Shown here one piece after another: positions 1 to 8,428 of a stretch of DNA of 64,000 nt (positions within the stretch are counted from its first letter, which is position 1; every line of letters begins with the position of its first letter). A model generated the notes under the pieces. That model was given only the letters and a program-made list of their open reading frames with translations. It made no database searches and was not told the DNA's origin. The position numbers were made by a program, and so were the translations under genes. Location: NCBI GenBank assembly GCA_963799365.1, contig CAWCWV010000014.1, forward strand, positions 1 to 64,000, written 5' to 3'. The stretch comes from Marinirhabdus sp963799365 (GTDB lineage Bacteria; Bacteroidota; Bacteroidia; Flavobacteriales; Flavobacteriaceae).

Positions 1-1
1 A

Positions 2-661
2 GATTATTTGGCGGAGCAAGCGCTCTTTAATAATCTTTTGAATCGTGATGAAAATATTGCCGTAGAGGTCGTAAAGCAGATGATAATTCCCGAAGAAGAT
101 GTGTTTATTTTGACTGACAATCTACAGCTTAACCCAGAACTTATTAAATACGATAAATTATATGAATCTATCGAAGAAGCCGAATTATTAAACCAAAAAG
201 AGAGTGCGCCCAATATCGGTTTTGGTTTGGACTATGTGCCTGTATCAGAACGTCCAGATATGAATTTTTCCGATAATGGTAAAGACATTGTGATGCCTAT
301 GGTTTCTATTTCAATTCCCATTTTCAATAATAAATATAAGTCAGTGACAAAGCAAAATGAATTGAAACAATTGGAAATAAAATCACAGAAAGAAGAGAGG
401 CTCAATAACCTTGAAACACGTCTTGCACAAGCTATTTATAATAGAAATACAATGAGAATTAAGTTTAATGTACAAACAGACAATTTAAAGCAGGCGAATG
501 ACGCCGAAGAAATTCTCATTAAGAATTACGAAACCGGAACTATAGATTTTAACGATGTGCTCGATGTACAAGAATTGCAGTTAAGGTTTCAAATCAATTT
601 AATCGAATCTAATAGAGGGTATTATACAGAATATGCCATCATAAATTATTTGACAAAATGA
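2..661 (+). CDS. TolC-family outer membrane efflux protein, C-terminal part
   Basis: The reading frame is open from the first base, so this is the last 219 residues of a longer gene that begins left of the window. The long amphipathic stretches rich in Gln, Glu, Lys and Asn, and the order helix, beta segment (GFGLDYVPV), then second long helix, fit the second repeat of an outer membrane factor. Such proteins form the outer-membrane tunnel of CusCBA-type metal efflux pumps. The CusB-like adaptor at 12740 is in the same island; a CusA-type pump would be expected upstream. The stop codon overlaps the start of the next gene by 4 bp (ATGA), which indicates translational coupling. Confidence 0.85.
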   Translation, partial: DYLAEQALFNNLLNRDENIAVEVVKQMIIPEEDVFILTDNLQLNPELIKYDKLYESIEEAELLNQKESAPNIGFGLDYVPVSERPDMNFSDNGKDIVMPMVSISIPIFNNKYKSVTKQNELKQLEIKSQKEERLNNLETRLAQAIYNRNTMRIKFNVQTDNLKQANDAEEILIKNYETGTIDFNDVLDVQELQLRFQINLIESNRGYYTEYAIINYLTK

Positions 662-3027
662 AAACAATAAAAATTATTACGCTATTACTTTTCACAACTT
701 CAATTTTTGCCCAAGTAGGCACAAACGGAAATGATAGAAAGGAAGATGGGCGACCTGTTAAGGAGTATAACCTTACCATTGAAGAAAACGAAATGACACT
801 TGGAGGTGTTACTGCCAATGCAATGACCATCAATGGAGGTATCCCTGGGCCTGTTTTGGAATTTAATGAAGGAGACCTTGCTATAATCAACGTAACCAAT
901 AAAATGGATGAAGAAACTTCAGTGCATTGGCACGGATTGATACTTCCCAATTTTTACGACGGGGTTCCATATTTAACTACCCCACCGATTGAGCCAGGAA
1001 CAACCTTCCAATACAGGATTCCAATCAACCAATCGGGAACATATTGGTACCATTCCCACACAATGCTACAAGAACAAAAAGGTGTTTATGGGTCTATTAT
1101 CATTCATCCAAAAGAGAAAACCTTGGAATATGATAAAGATTTAGTCGTGGTATTATCAGATTGGACCAATGAAAAACCAATGAATGTATTACGAAACCTT
1201 AAAAGAGGTAACGAGTGGTATCAAGTTAAAAAAGGCACAGCAGTGCCATTAAGTAGAGTCATTTCAGAAGGTGCCTTTGGTGCTCAACTTAAATTTTGGA
1301 GAGACCGTATGGAAGGAGCTGATATTGCAGACATTTATTATCCCGCATTTTTGTCCAACGGTAAAAAACTGGCAGAGTATCCAGAATTTACGGCTGGCGA
1401 AAAAGTAAGGCTTCGCTTTATTAACGCATCGGCTTCTACCTATTATTGGATGGACTTTGGCGGAGGTAACCCAATGTTGGTTTCCAGTGATGGTGTTGAC
1501 GTGCAACCCGTTTCCAAAAGCAGATTTCTCTTTGGCATAGCCGAAACGTATGATGTAATTGTAACTATTCCAGAAGGAACTATTGAAATTACCGCAACCG
1601 CTCAAGATGGTTCAGGTCATACCTCTATACAGTTAGGTAATGGCACTCTTTACCCAGCCAAAAGAATTGATAGACCTGATAAGGTAGCGATGATGAAGCA
1701 AATGGCTAAAATGGATATGAAAATGGGAGCACCTGCAATGGTTGGAAACAAGAAGAAGAATACACCCGAAGTTTTAATGCAGAAGTACGGAATGAAGATG
1801 AATATGAAGGACGGCGAGATGAAAATGGGGAACGATAAGATGTCGATGAAAGATGGCAAAATGAATGACCAAATGGATATGAAGATGGATGATACAATGG
1901 GAATGAAAAAAGACTCGATGTCAATGAGCCATAATGGAGCATCAAATAAAATGGAAGGTCATATGCACAATATGCCAATGATGCAGAAGGATTCTACTTC
2001 TTTTGATTATGAGGAGCGAAAGACATACTTCAACTATGATTTTTTAGAGGCAAAAGAAAAAACTGAATTTAAGGCAGATTTACCAGTAAATGAAGTGTTG
2101 CTTAACCTAACAGGTAATATGAATCGCTATGTATGGAGTATGAATGGGGTGCCATTATCAGAAACCGATAAGATAAATATAAAAGGAGGCGAGGTAACCA
2201 GAATTACATTAAATAACCTGACTATGATGCACCATCCAATGCACTTGCACGGTCATTACTTCAGGGTCATCAATGAAAAAGGAGAACGTTCCCCATTAAA
2301 GCATACCGTGAACGTACCACCAATGCAGAAAGTTATTATTGAATTTTATAACGAAGAGTATGGCGATTGGTTCTTTCATTGTCACGTATTGTACCATATG
2401 ATGGGTGGTATGGCAAGAGTGTTTAGTTACGATACCCCAAGGGATGATAGAATGAAAGATTATCCAGTTCAGAAACTTATCGATGAGACAGACCATTATT
2501 ATTCGTGGGGATTGGCTCGTGCAGGTTCAAATTTTAATGAACTCTTTTTAACGTCGAGCAATATCCGAAATGAATTTGGTTTGAGAGCAGAGTTCGATTA
2601 CGACCAAAATCTTGAAGCCGAAATAAGTTATAATAGGTATCTGAACGATTGGGTACGTGTTTATGCAGGAGTAAATACCGAAACGTCAACACCAGATTCT
2701 TACGATACATTTAATACCGTAGGATTGGTTGGTGTAAAGTATTTTACGCCTTATAGATTTAATGTAGATGTGAGTATGGACCATCAGCTACGCCCAAGAA
2801 TACGTTTGGACAGAGAATTATTGATTTTTCCAAGAATTTTTCTGGAAGGCGAATACGAATACAGAGCAGATTTTGGATGGGTCAATGATTTAGAGAATAA
2901 TAAATCATTTGAAAGCGAAACACAATGGTTGGTAGGGGTTGCATACATTCTTTCGCGCAATTTTTCAATCCAAGCTAACTACAATAACCGATATGGATTG
3001 GGTGGTGGACTATTAGCAAGATTTTAA
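658..3027 (+). CDS. Multicopper oxidase (CopA/PcoA type) with C-terminal CopB-like barrel domain
   Basis: This 789-residue exported protein has a signal peptide ending near residue 19. All four copper-binding motifs of multicopper oxidases are visible: HWH at residues 90-92, HSH in the next motif, HxxHxH near 526-531, and HCH-x3-H-x4-M at 574-585 (type 1 site). A Met/His/Lys-rich insert of roughly 110 residues (about 343-455) resembles the methionine-rich copper-binding segments of CueO/PcoA. After the last copper motif come about 180 residues of alternating beta-strand sequence ending in Phe, which resemble the outer-membrane barrel of CopB. A joined CopA-CopB architecture is therefore likely. 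The role is oxidation and sequestration of periplasmic Cu(I). Confidence 0.9.
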   Translation: MKTIKIITLLLFTTSIFAQVGTNGNDRKEDGRPVKEYNLTIEENEMTLGGVTANAMTINGGIPGPVLEFNEGDLAIINVTNKMDEETSVHWHGLILPNFYDGVPYLTTPPIEPGTTFQYRIPINQSGTYWYHSHTMLQEQKGVYGSIIIHPKEKTLEYDKDLVVVLSDWTNEKPMNVLRNLKRGNEWYQVKKGTAVPLSRVISEGAFGAQLKFWRDRMEGADIADIYYPAFLSNGKKLAEYPEFTAGEKVRLRFINASASTYYWMDFGGGNPMLVSSDGVDVQPVSKSRFLFGIAETYDVIVTIPEGTIEITATAQDGSGHTSIQLGNGTLYPAKRIDRPDKVAMMKQMAKMDMKMGAPAMVGNKKKNTPEVLMQKYGMKMNMKDGEMKMGNDKMSMKDGKMNDQMDMKMDDTMGMKKDSMSMSHNGASNKMEGHMHNMPMMQKDSTSFDYEERKTYFNYDFLEAKEKTEFKADLPVNEVLLNLTGNMNRYVWSMNGVPLSETDKINIKGGEVTRITLNNLTMMHHPMHLHGHYFRVINEKGERSPLKHTVNVPPMQKVIIEFYNEEYGDWFFHCHVLYHMMGGMARVFSYDTPRDDRMKDYPVQKLIDETDHYYSWGLARAGSNFNELFLTSSNIRNEFGLRAEFDYDQNLEAEISYNRYLNDWVRVYAGVNTETSTPDSYDTFNTVGLVGVKYFTPYRFNVDVSMDHQLRPRIRLDRELLIFPRIFLEGEYEYRADFGWVNDLENNKSFESETQWLVGVAYILSRNFSIQANYNNRYGLGGGLLARF

Positions 3028-3046
3028 ACAACTAAAAATTAAAAAG

Positions 3047-3433
3047 ATGAACTATTATTTTAATAAAACAATCAATGGAACCTTCGAAGAGGTCATCGAG
3101 AAAGTGACACAAGGATTAAAGGAAGAAGGTTTTGGAATCCTTACAGAAATTGATGTAACAAAAACACTAAAGAAAAAACTGGATATAGACTTTAAAAAGT
3201 ATAGGATACTCGGGGCTTGTAATCCGCCCTATGCACATAAAGCTTTGCAAGCGGAAGATAAAATTGGAACGATGTTGCCCTGCAATGTCATAGTACAGGA
3301 AATCGAAGCAGGTATCATTGAAGTTGCGGCCGTAAACCCAATGGCATCAATGCAGGCTGTGGAAAACGAAAAACTGAATGATGTTGCTAGTGAAATAACA
3401 TCAATGTTGGAAAACGTCATTGAAAAATTATAA
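3047..3433 (+). CDS. DUF302 domain protein
   Basis: This 128-residue protein has no signal peptide. It shows the DUF302 pattern: a beta-alpha-beta start (FEEVIEKVTQGLKEEGFGIL), a central ILGACNPPYAHKAL segment and an LPCNVIV strand. DUF302 proteins are small alpha/beta proteins often found beside metal-resistance and sulfur genes; their reaction is unknown. It lies 19 bp after the multicopper oxidase and probably belongs to the same transcript. The Cys residues in GACNPP and LPCNV are the obvious candidates for metal or thiol chemistry, which is inference. Confidence 0.85.
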   Translation: MNYYFNKTINGTFEEVIEKVTQGLKEEGFGILTEIDVTKTLKKKLDIDFKKYRILGACNPPYAHKALQAEDKIGTMLPCNVIVQEIEAGIIEVAAVNPMASMQAVENEKLNDVASEITSMLENVIEKL

Positions 3434-3491
3434 GACACCTATCAAAAATCAGTAATAATAATTAATAAACACAAACTTAAATTAAAACAAA

Positions 3492-4094
3492 ATGAGCAAA
3501 TTAAAATCAACATTAGGTATAGTTGCGATAGCATTCATAACCTTAACAGTAATGTCTTGTAAAGACAACAGCAAAGAACAAAATAGCACGGATGGAGACC
3601 ATTCAGAAATGAACCACGATAACAGTGATGGTCATCACGACGGCGAAAAGAAGGAAATGGCAATGAGTGGAGATAGTAATGCACAAGCGGTATTAAATGA
3701 CTATTTCAACTTAAAGAATGCGTTGGTGGGAGATGATAATGGCAAAGCCAAAGAACTTGGGGCAACCCTCGCAACATCCTTAGGAAATTTTGACGCCTCA
3801 CAATATACCGATACCCAGCAATCGGAATTAAAGGATATTGTTGAGGATGCAGTTGAACACGCAGAACACATTTCAGAAAGTGATATAGCACACCAGCGCG
3901 AACATTTTAAAGTTTTAAGTAAAGATGTAATAGATATGGTAGCTATAACAGGAGCAGAGATGAAGCTTTACGAGCAGTTTTGCCCTATGTATGATGGCGG
4001 TACAGCTTGGCTAAGTACTAAAGAGGAAGTGCGCAATCCATACTATGGTAGTCAAATGTTAAAATGCGGCAAAGTACAACGTGAAATTAACTAA
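3492..4094 (+). CDS. DUF3347 lipoprotein, copy 1
   Basis: This 200-residue predicted lipoprotein has a signal peptide and lipobox (VMSC, Cys at about 23). A His/Asp/Met-rich linker at about 30-57 could bind metal. The DUF3347 domain covers about 63-200, with the typical start (LNDYFNLKNALV), a helical middle, and the end motifs EQFCPMY and RNPYYG. It is a close paralogue of the protein at 4570 and of the C-terminal domain of the CusB-like adaptor at 12740. DUF3347 is a helical, probably metal-binding periplasmic domain linked to copper efflux; no enzyme activity is known. Its stop codon directly abuts the next start. Confidence 0.88.
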   Translation: MSKLKSTLGIVAIAFITLTVMSCKDNSKEQNSTDGDHSEMNHDNSDGHHDGEKKEMAMSGDSNAQAVLNDYFNLKNALVGDDNGKAKELGATLATSLGNFDASQYTDTQQSELKDIVEDAVEHAEHISESDIAHQREHFKVLSKDVIDMVAITGAEMKLYEQFCPMYDGGTAWLSTKEEVRNPYYGSQMLKCGKVQREIN

Positions 4095-4511
4095 ATGAAA
4101 ATTGTAAAGATTATAGCAATAATACTACTGGTAGCGTTCGTGGGAATTCAATTTATTCCCACTACACGCAATCAAAGTGATACTGTACCGTCAACTGATT
4201 TTATGCTGGTCAATAATGTACCAGAAACTATTCAAAAAAAGTTACAGGTATCCTGCTATGATTGCCACAGCAATAATACTCAATACCCTTGGTATAATAA
4301 GATTCAACCTGTTGCTTGGTTTTTGGAAGACCATATTAAAGAAGGAAAAGCTGAACTTAATTTCAACGAATGGGATTCATTATCCAGCCGAAGAAAAGCA
4401 AGTAAGTTAAGGTCTATTATCAAGCAGATTGAAAATGGCGAAATGCCTTTGGATTCTTACACTTTGATACATAGTGATGCAAATTTACAGAAGCTGAAGC
4501 AGAAGAGTTAA
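4095..4511 (+). CDS. Haem-binding domain protein, apparent -1 frameshift near the C-terminus
   Basis: This 138-residue protein has an N-terminal membrane or signal segment followed by a haem-binding-domain (Haem_bd family) sequence. The haem motif is CYDCH at about residue 54, followed by the family signature NNTQYPWYNKIQP and then EMPLDSYTLIHSDA. The family normally continues for another 20-25 residues, but here the frame ends after DANLQKLKQKS. The expected tail lies in the -1 frame from 4487 to 4546. The likely role is periplasmic cytochrome-like electron transfer. Either the gene carries a one-base deletion or it is read by frameshifting; see the separate entry and finding. Confidence 0.82.
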   Translation: MKIVKIIAIILLVAFVGIQFIPTTRNQSDTVPSTDFMLVNNVPETIQKKLQVSCYDCHSNNTQYPWYNKIQPVAWFLEDHIKEGKAELNFNEWDSLSSRRKASKLRSIIKQIENGEMPLDSYTLIHSDANLQKLKQKS

Positions 4512-4546
4512 TCAGTTTTATCACACAATTAAAGGATAGTTTATAA
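4481..4546 (+). other. Frameshift site and out-of-frame tail of the haem-binding protein
   Basis: In the zero frame the bases read gcA AAT TTA cag, which is a perfect X XXY YYZ heptamer (A AAT TTA) in the phase needed for -1 slippage. Reading from 4487 in the -1 frame gives TEAEAEELISFITQLKDSL and a stop at 4544-4546, which is the C-terminal helix expected for this family. A one-base deletion from an ancestral TTAACA would give the same sequence, so a recent mutation or a sequencing error is also possible. No strong downstream stem-loop is apparent. Confidence 0.7.
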
Positions 4547-4569
4547 ATAATAATTTAAAAGTAATTAAA

Positions 4570-5130
4570 ATGAAAAATTTAAAAATGAGTATTGCAGCAA
4601 TGCTATTGTTAGCAGTTTCTTTTACCAATGCACAGGAAAAAGAAAAAATGAACCACGATCACGGAGATATGAAAATGGACCATAGCAAAATGATGAATAA
4701 AAATAGTGACGCAAAAGCAGAAGCTATTTTAAGTGATTACTTTAATTTAAAAGATGCTTTAGTTGCGGACGATACAAAAAAGGCAGCACAAGCAGGAACA
4801 AAATTGGTAGCCACTCTTAAAGCATTTGATATGGGTAGTTATACAAAAGAACAACAAAAAGAGCTTGCTGATATCATAGAAGATGCTACCGAGCACGCAG
4901 AACATATTTCTGAAAGTGCCATAGACCACCAACGCGAGCACTTTAAAACGTTAAGTAAGGATATTACTGATATGGTAGCTATTACGGGTACAAAAAGCAC
5001 GTTATACGAGCAATTTTGCCCAATGTATGATAAAGGTAGTGCGTGGTTGAGTACAAGTAAAGAAGTGAAAAATCCATATTACGGCAGTAGAATGCTTAAA
5101 TGCGGAAAAGTTCAAAAAACTATTCAATAG
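4570..5130 (+). CDS. DUF3347 protein, copy 2 (exported, not lipidated)
   Basis: This 186-residue protein has a cleavable signal peptide ending TNAQ, a His/Met-rich linker (about 27-42) and a DUF3347 domain. The domain is nearly the same as in the protein at 3492 (YFNLKDALV, HAEHISES, HQREHFK, EQFCPMYD, NPYYGS). The difference is the anchor: copy 1 is a lipoprotein and this copy should be free in the periplasm. The duplication with a changed anchor suggests paired roles, such as copper chaperones for a membrane-bound and a soluble partner. That is inference. Confidence 0.87.
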   Translation: MKNLKMSIAAMLLLAVSFTNAQEKEKMNHDHGDMKMDHSKMMNKNSDAKAEAILSDYFNLKDALVADDTKKAAQAGTKLVATLKAFDMGSYTKEQQKELADIIEDATEHAEHISESAIDHQREHFKTLSKDITDMVAITGTKSTLYEQFCPMYDKGSAWLSTSKEVKNPYYGSRMLKCGKVQKTIQ

Positions 5131-5227
5131 ATAGCCTTTTGTATAAAAATATTTTCAATGTTCTGGTTTATTAGTTAACAGAAGGTTGTAAAATGATAAA
5201 GATATCTGAATAGTTTTTAAGTCCTGT

Positions 5228-5495
5228 CCTGGGAAGGAAAACAATGTTGATGGTTAGTGTTAGTTCCTTCCCTAGTCAGGCACAACGAATTTTGAAAAAG
5301 AAAAGTTGATTTGGTTAATAGCAGCCTGCACAAGGGAGAGAGATTAAATCCTTAAAATAATAACATCTCTCTTCCTAGGTCAGGCAATTAAAAATTTATG
5401 ATGAAGAGAAGTTTAGTGAAGAGTACTTGATTGTGAGGGGTAAACATTTTGGTTGGTTTATTGGTTAATAAAGGTTGCCTCTCATTTTCAAGTAT
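5228..5495. repeat. Three consecutive imperfect inverted repeats in a 405-bp gap
   Basis: The stretch from 5131 to 5535 has no supported gene. It holds three hairpins: arms 5228-5239/5264-5275 (GGGAAGGAA core), 5324-5344/5365-5385 (17 of 21 positions pair, GAGAGAT core) and 5423-5440/5478-5495 (13 of 18 pair). The first two share outer CCTG and CAGG ends. Similar loop or flank words of the form GGTTTATTRGTTAA appear near 5165 and 5455. These could be a small RNA, degenerate MITE copies or regulatory stems. Confidence 0.55.
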
Positions 5496-5535
5496 TATTT
5501 AAAGGATTTTGCATATAAAAAAGGAAGATATAACA

Positions 5536-5673
5536 ATGAAAGAATGTTGCAATTCAGGTAATAGCAAAGTGCAAAATAAAAACCCGCTAAAGAAGTGGTT
5601 CAATTATATAATGTATGCTATTATAGCCCTCATAGTTTTTTGGGCTTTAGCACTACAACTGATAGGGGACTAA
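5536..5673 (+). CDS. Small single-span membrane protein (45 aa)
   Basis: An ATG at 5536 opens a 45-residue frame ending at TAA 5671-5673. The protein has a short polar N-terminus beginning MKECC, a Lys-rich stretch, then one strongly hydrophobic helix (YIMYAIIALIVFWALALQL). A purine-rich AAGGAAG lies 10 bp upstream. It sits 16 bp before the DUF2231 gene and so is probably the first gene of that operon. The paired Cys at residues 4-5 could bind a metal, which is a guess. I do not recognise the family. Confidence 0.6.
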   Translation: MKECCNSGNSKVQNKNPLKKWFNYIMYAIIALIVFWALALQLIGD

Positions 5674-5689
5674 TTAAAAACCGTAAAAG

Positions 5690-6337
5690 ATGAAAACAAA
5701 ACATTTTTTTTCAATCATTTTGGTCATTGCCTTCTTAGGTAGTTTGACCAAAGCCCTTGCCTTAAATGAAAAACGAAATAGCCTTGATGAAACTGAGTTA
5801 TCGGTCAGCATAACATCGCCCGCACAATCAGATTCTGTAAAAGCAGACTTTGATGCATTTCCCAACCTGCATCCTATGGTCGTACATTTTCCCATAGTTT
5901 TATTGTTGTTAGCGGTGGTCTTGCAGTTGATACAGCTGTTTATTTTGAACCGGACAATGGATTGGGTCATTCTTTTAATGGTAGGGTCTGGGTTTATCGG
6001 GGCATACGTTGCTGGAACATTTGTACACCCGCACACAGAAGGCCTTACCGAAATGGCAAAAAGCGTACTGGAACAACACGATAAATATGCCAATTGGACA
6101 CTATGGTCCAGTGCCCTTGCCGCTATTCTGAAAATAGCAAGTCTGTTTTGGGTCAAACTAAAGCGCGGTTTCGAAATAGCAGTTTTTGTAGTAATGGCTT
6201 TTTCGGCCTATTCCGTTTCCGAAGCAGGACATTATGGTTCGCAGCTGGTATATATAGAGGGAGTTGGCCCACAAGGAAATTATATCGGAACCGAAAGCGA
6301 AGAAGGTCACGGAGAAAGTGATGAACATTCACATTAA
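5690..6337 (+). CDS. DUF2231 membrane protein with His-rich tail
   Basis: This 215-residue protein carries the DUF2231 signature HPMVVHFPIVLLLLA at about residue 61, after an N-terminal signal-like helix. Four transmembrane helices follow and the C-terminus is rich in His, Glu and Ser (about 200-215). DUF2231 proteins are four-helix membrane proteins of unknown function with conserved His that may bind haem or metal. Location among copper genes and the His tail support a metal or haem role. It is probably cotranscribed with the small gene before it and the FMN enzyme after it. Confidence 0.85.
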   Translation: MKTKHFFSIILVIAFLGSLTKALALNEKRNSLDETELSVSITSPAQSDSVKADFDAFPNLHPMVVHFPIVLLLLAVVLQLIQLFILNRTMDWVILLMVGSGFIGAYVAGTFVHPHTEGLTEMAKSVLEQHDKYANWTLWSSALAAILKIASLFWVKLKRGFEIAVFVVMAFSAYSVSEAGHYGSQLVYIEGVGPQGNYIGTESEEGHGESDEHSH

Positions 6338-6359
6338 ACAAGAACTATAAACAAGAGCA

Positions 6360-7865
6360 ATGAGAAAAGGATTTATTATAACGAGCATCATCTTGGTTGT
6401 TGCATTAGTTACCATAATCGTCTTGTATCCCATTACATGGTGGCTCGCCTTGGTAATACTTCCTTTTCTAATTTTAGGACTTTTGGATTATTTTCAAAAA
6501 TCCAATAATATTAGGCGAACCTATCCCTTGCTTGGTAGAATCACAAATCTTCTAGAGGAGCAGCGCCACGTTATCCAAGAAACATTATTGCTCAACCGCA
6601 CTGAAGGTTTGCCCTTCAACTGGATACAAAAGGAAATCGTCTATAAGCGTGCGGCAGATGCCAATAAAAGTCAGCCTTTTGGAACACAAATTCCGTATGA
6701 TACAGTAGGTCGTGAGTGGTTTACCCATTCCACCTATCCCTCAAAACAAACCAATGACGATTTCAGGGTTCTTATAGGAAGTTCCCACTGCTCAAAACCT
6801 TACTCTGCGAGCATCCTCAACCTTGCGGGAATGAGTTTTGGTTCCATAAGCAAAAATGCTACCCTTGCTTTTAACGGTGGTGCTAAAATAGCAGGTTTTG
6901 CTCAAAACACCGGCGAAGGCGGCTTTACGCCTTACCATCAAGAATACGGTGCAGATATTATCTTTCAGTTTGGAACAGGCTATTTTGGATGTCGTGATGC
7001 AGAAGGAAATTTTGACGCTAAAAAATTCGCCGACATCGCAACCAACGATGTAGTGAAAATGATTGAAATAAAAATATCGCAAGGTGCCAAACCTGGCTTT
7101 GGGGCAATTTTGCCGGCAAAGAAGAACACAAAGGAAATTGCCAAATTCAGGGATGTGGAGCAGGGAACGGAAATTCATTCCCCAGCCTTTCATTCGGCAT
7201 TCGACAATGATGTTGAAATGCTACGCTTCATTAGAAAATTGAGAAAACTCTCTAAAGGAAAACCTGTGGGAATAAAGTTGTGCATTGGTCAACAAGATGA
7301 GTTTGAAAGAATGATTAAAACCTTCGCCGAAAACCAAAATTGCCCAGACTTTATAGCCATTGACGGTGCCGAAGGTGGCTCTGGTGCTGCCCATATGGAA
7401 TCCCTACATTGGGCAGGTATGCCAATAATTGAAGCCGTCCATTTCGCAAACGGCATTCTTAAAAAGTATGGGTTGCGAGATGAGATAAAAGTAATGGCAG
7501 CTGGTAAAATCATTTCGGCTTTTGATATCTATAGAATGTTGGCACTCGGCGCAGATACCTGTTATAGTGCAAGAGGAATGATGTTTGCCCTGGGCTGTGT
7601 ACAATCCTTAAAATGCAACCTCGACACCTGCCCCACGGGGATTACCACAATGGTGCCTTCCCGGGTTGCTTCCATCGTTGTAGAGGACAAGAAAACCAAA
7701 GTGGCGAATTACCATAAAAACACAATGAAAGCCCTTAAAGAATTATTAGGTTCAATGGGTATTGAAAATAGAAAGGGCATACATAGAAAGTTCATTGTTA
7801 GACGAATAAACGAAACCGAGACAAAGACTTATGACGAAATTTTTATAAACCCCTCAGAGGAATGA
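6360..7865 (+). CDS. FMN-binding glutamate synthase family protein
   Basis: This 501-residue protein starts with two hydrophobic segments (about 5-45) and then contains the central/FMN domain of glutamate synthase. Visible motifs are GMSFGSISKNA, NTGEGG, the FMN-binding AIDGAEGGSGAA near residue 335, and a Cys cluster CVQSLKCNLDTC near 415, which matches the 3Fe-4S site of GltB. It lacks the glutaminase domain, so it is not a complete glutamate synthase. Proteins of this class are often found in metal-resistance islands, where their substrate is not known. Its stop overlaps the next start by 4 bp. Confidence 0.9.
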   Translation: MRKGFIITSIILVVALVTIIVLYPITWWLALVILPFLILGLLDYFQKSNNIRRTYPLLGRITNLLEEQRHVIQETLLLNRTEGLPFNWIQKEIVYKRAADANKSQPFGTQIPYDTVGREWFTHSTYPSKQTNDDFRVLIGSSHCSKPYSASILNLAGMSFGSISKNATLAFNGGAKIAGFAQNTGEGGFTPYHQEYGADIIFQFGTGYFGCRDAEGNFDAKKFADIATNDVVKMIEIKISQGAKPGFGAILPAKKNTKEIAKFRDVEQGTEIHSPAFHSAFDNDVEMLRFIRKLRKLSKGKPVGIKLCIGQQDEFERMIKTFAENQNCPDFIAIDGAEGGSGAAHMESLHWAGMPIIEAVHFANGILKKYGLRDEIKVMAAGKIISAFDIYRMLALGADTCYSARGMMFALGCVQSLKCNLDTCPTGITTMVPSRVASIVVEDKKTKVANYHKNTMKALKELLGSMGIENRKGIHRKFIVRRINETETKTYDEIFINPSEE

Positions 7866-8410
7866 GCGAAGAAAAAGACATAGAAACTACAGCTGCCTTT
7901 TATGGGCAACTTTTCAATAGTTCAAAGTACGTACTATTAGTAGTACTTATTGCTAGTGCTATTGGGCTTTATGTCCTGCCTAATATTAACGCTTCTTACG
8001 CCGTGATTATACTCTTGAGCCTTACGCTAATAAAAATAGGATTTATCATAGCCTTATCCTTTAATCAACTGATGAAAATTATCGGACAGAGCCATTTGCT
8101 GAGCCACGTTTTGGTGTTATTCGGATTTTTAATTGTTCTGATTGTACTTTCATTTGCCATAGATTATACAGCATTACATTTTATTGATTCTGCTCATTTT
8201 AAGATAAATAATAGTTCGGGAAGTAATGGGCTGTTGGCATTTTTCGATATGTCCTATTTTAGTCTAATTACATTCTCATCTGTGGGCTACGGCGATATAG
8301 TTCCAATAACGGTTACAGCTAAGACATTGGTGGCACTTGAGGTGGCACTTAGATTTTTTGTACTCGTTTTTGGTATTGCAAATGTGAATAGAATTCGAGT
8401 AAATAAATAA
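7862..8410 (+). CDS. Two-pore-helix potassium channel domain protein
   Basis: This 182-residue protein has three N-terminal hydrophobic helices and a pore loop with the selectivity filter SVGYGD near residue 138, followed by a final helix. This matches the ion channel 2 (KcsA-like) family. No cytoplasmic RCK or cyclic-nucleotide domain is present. The gene is translationally coupled (ATGA overlap) to the FMN enzyme at 6360, so the two products may work together. A link to metal stress is inferred from position only. Confidence 0.88.
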   Translation: MSEEKDIETTAAFYGQLFNSSKYVLLVVLIASAIGLYVLPNINASYAVIILLSLTLIKIGFIIALSFNQLMKIIGQSHLLSHVLVLFGFLIVLIVLSFAIDYTALHFIDSAHFKINNSSGSNGLLAFFDMSYFSLITFSSVGYGDIVPITVTAKTLVALEVALRFFVLVFGIANVNRIRVNK

Positions 8411-8428
8411 CCTTTAAAACTAAAAATT

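Noticed and set aside
1706..1978. Reverse-strand frame inside the multicopper oxidase
   Set aside because: It is a shadow of the Met/Lys-rich segment, with biased composition and no homology-like features.
5228..5495. Integron attC array
   Set aside because: The stems lack the core-site sequence of attC, there are no cassettes between them and no integron integrase is seen.
6360..7865. Complete glutamate synthase large subunit
   Set aside because: The glutaminase and C-terminal domains are missing and the protein is about one third of the GltB length.
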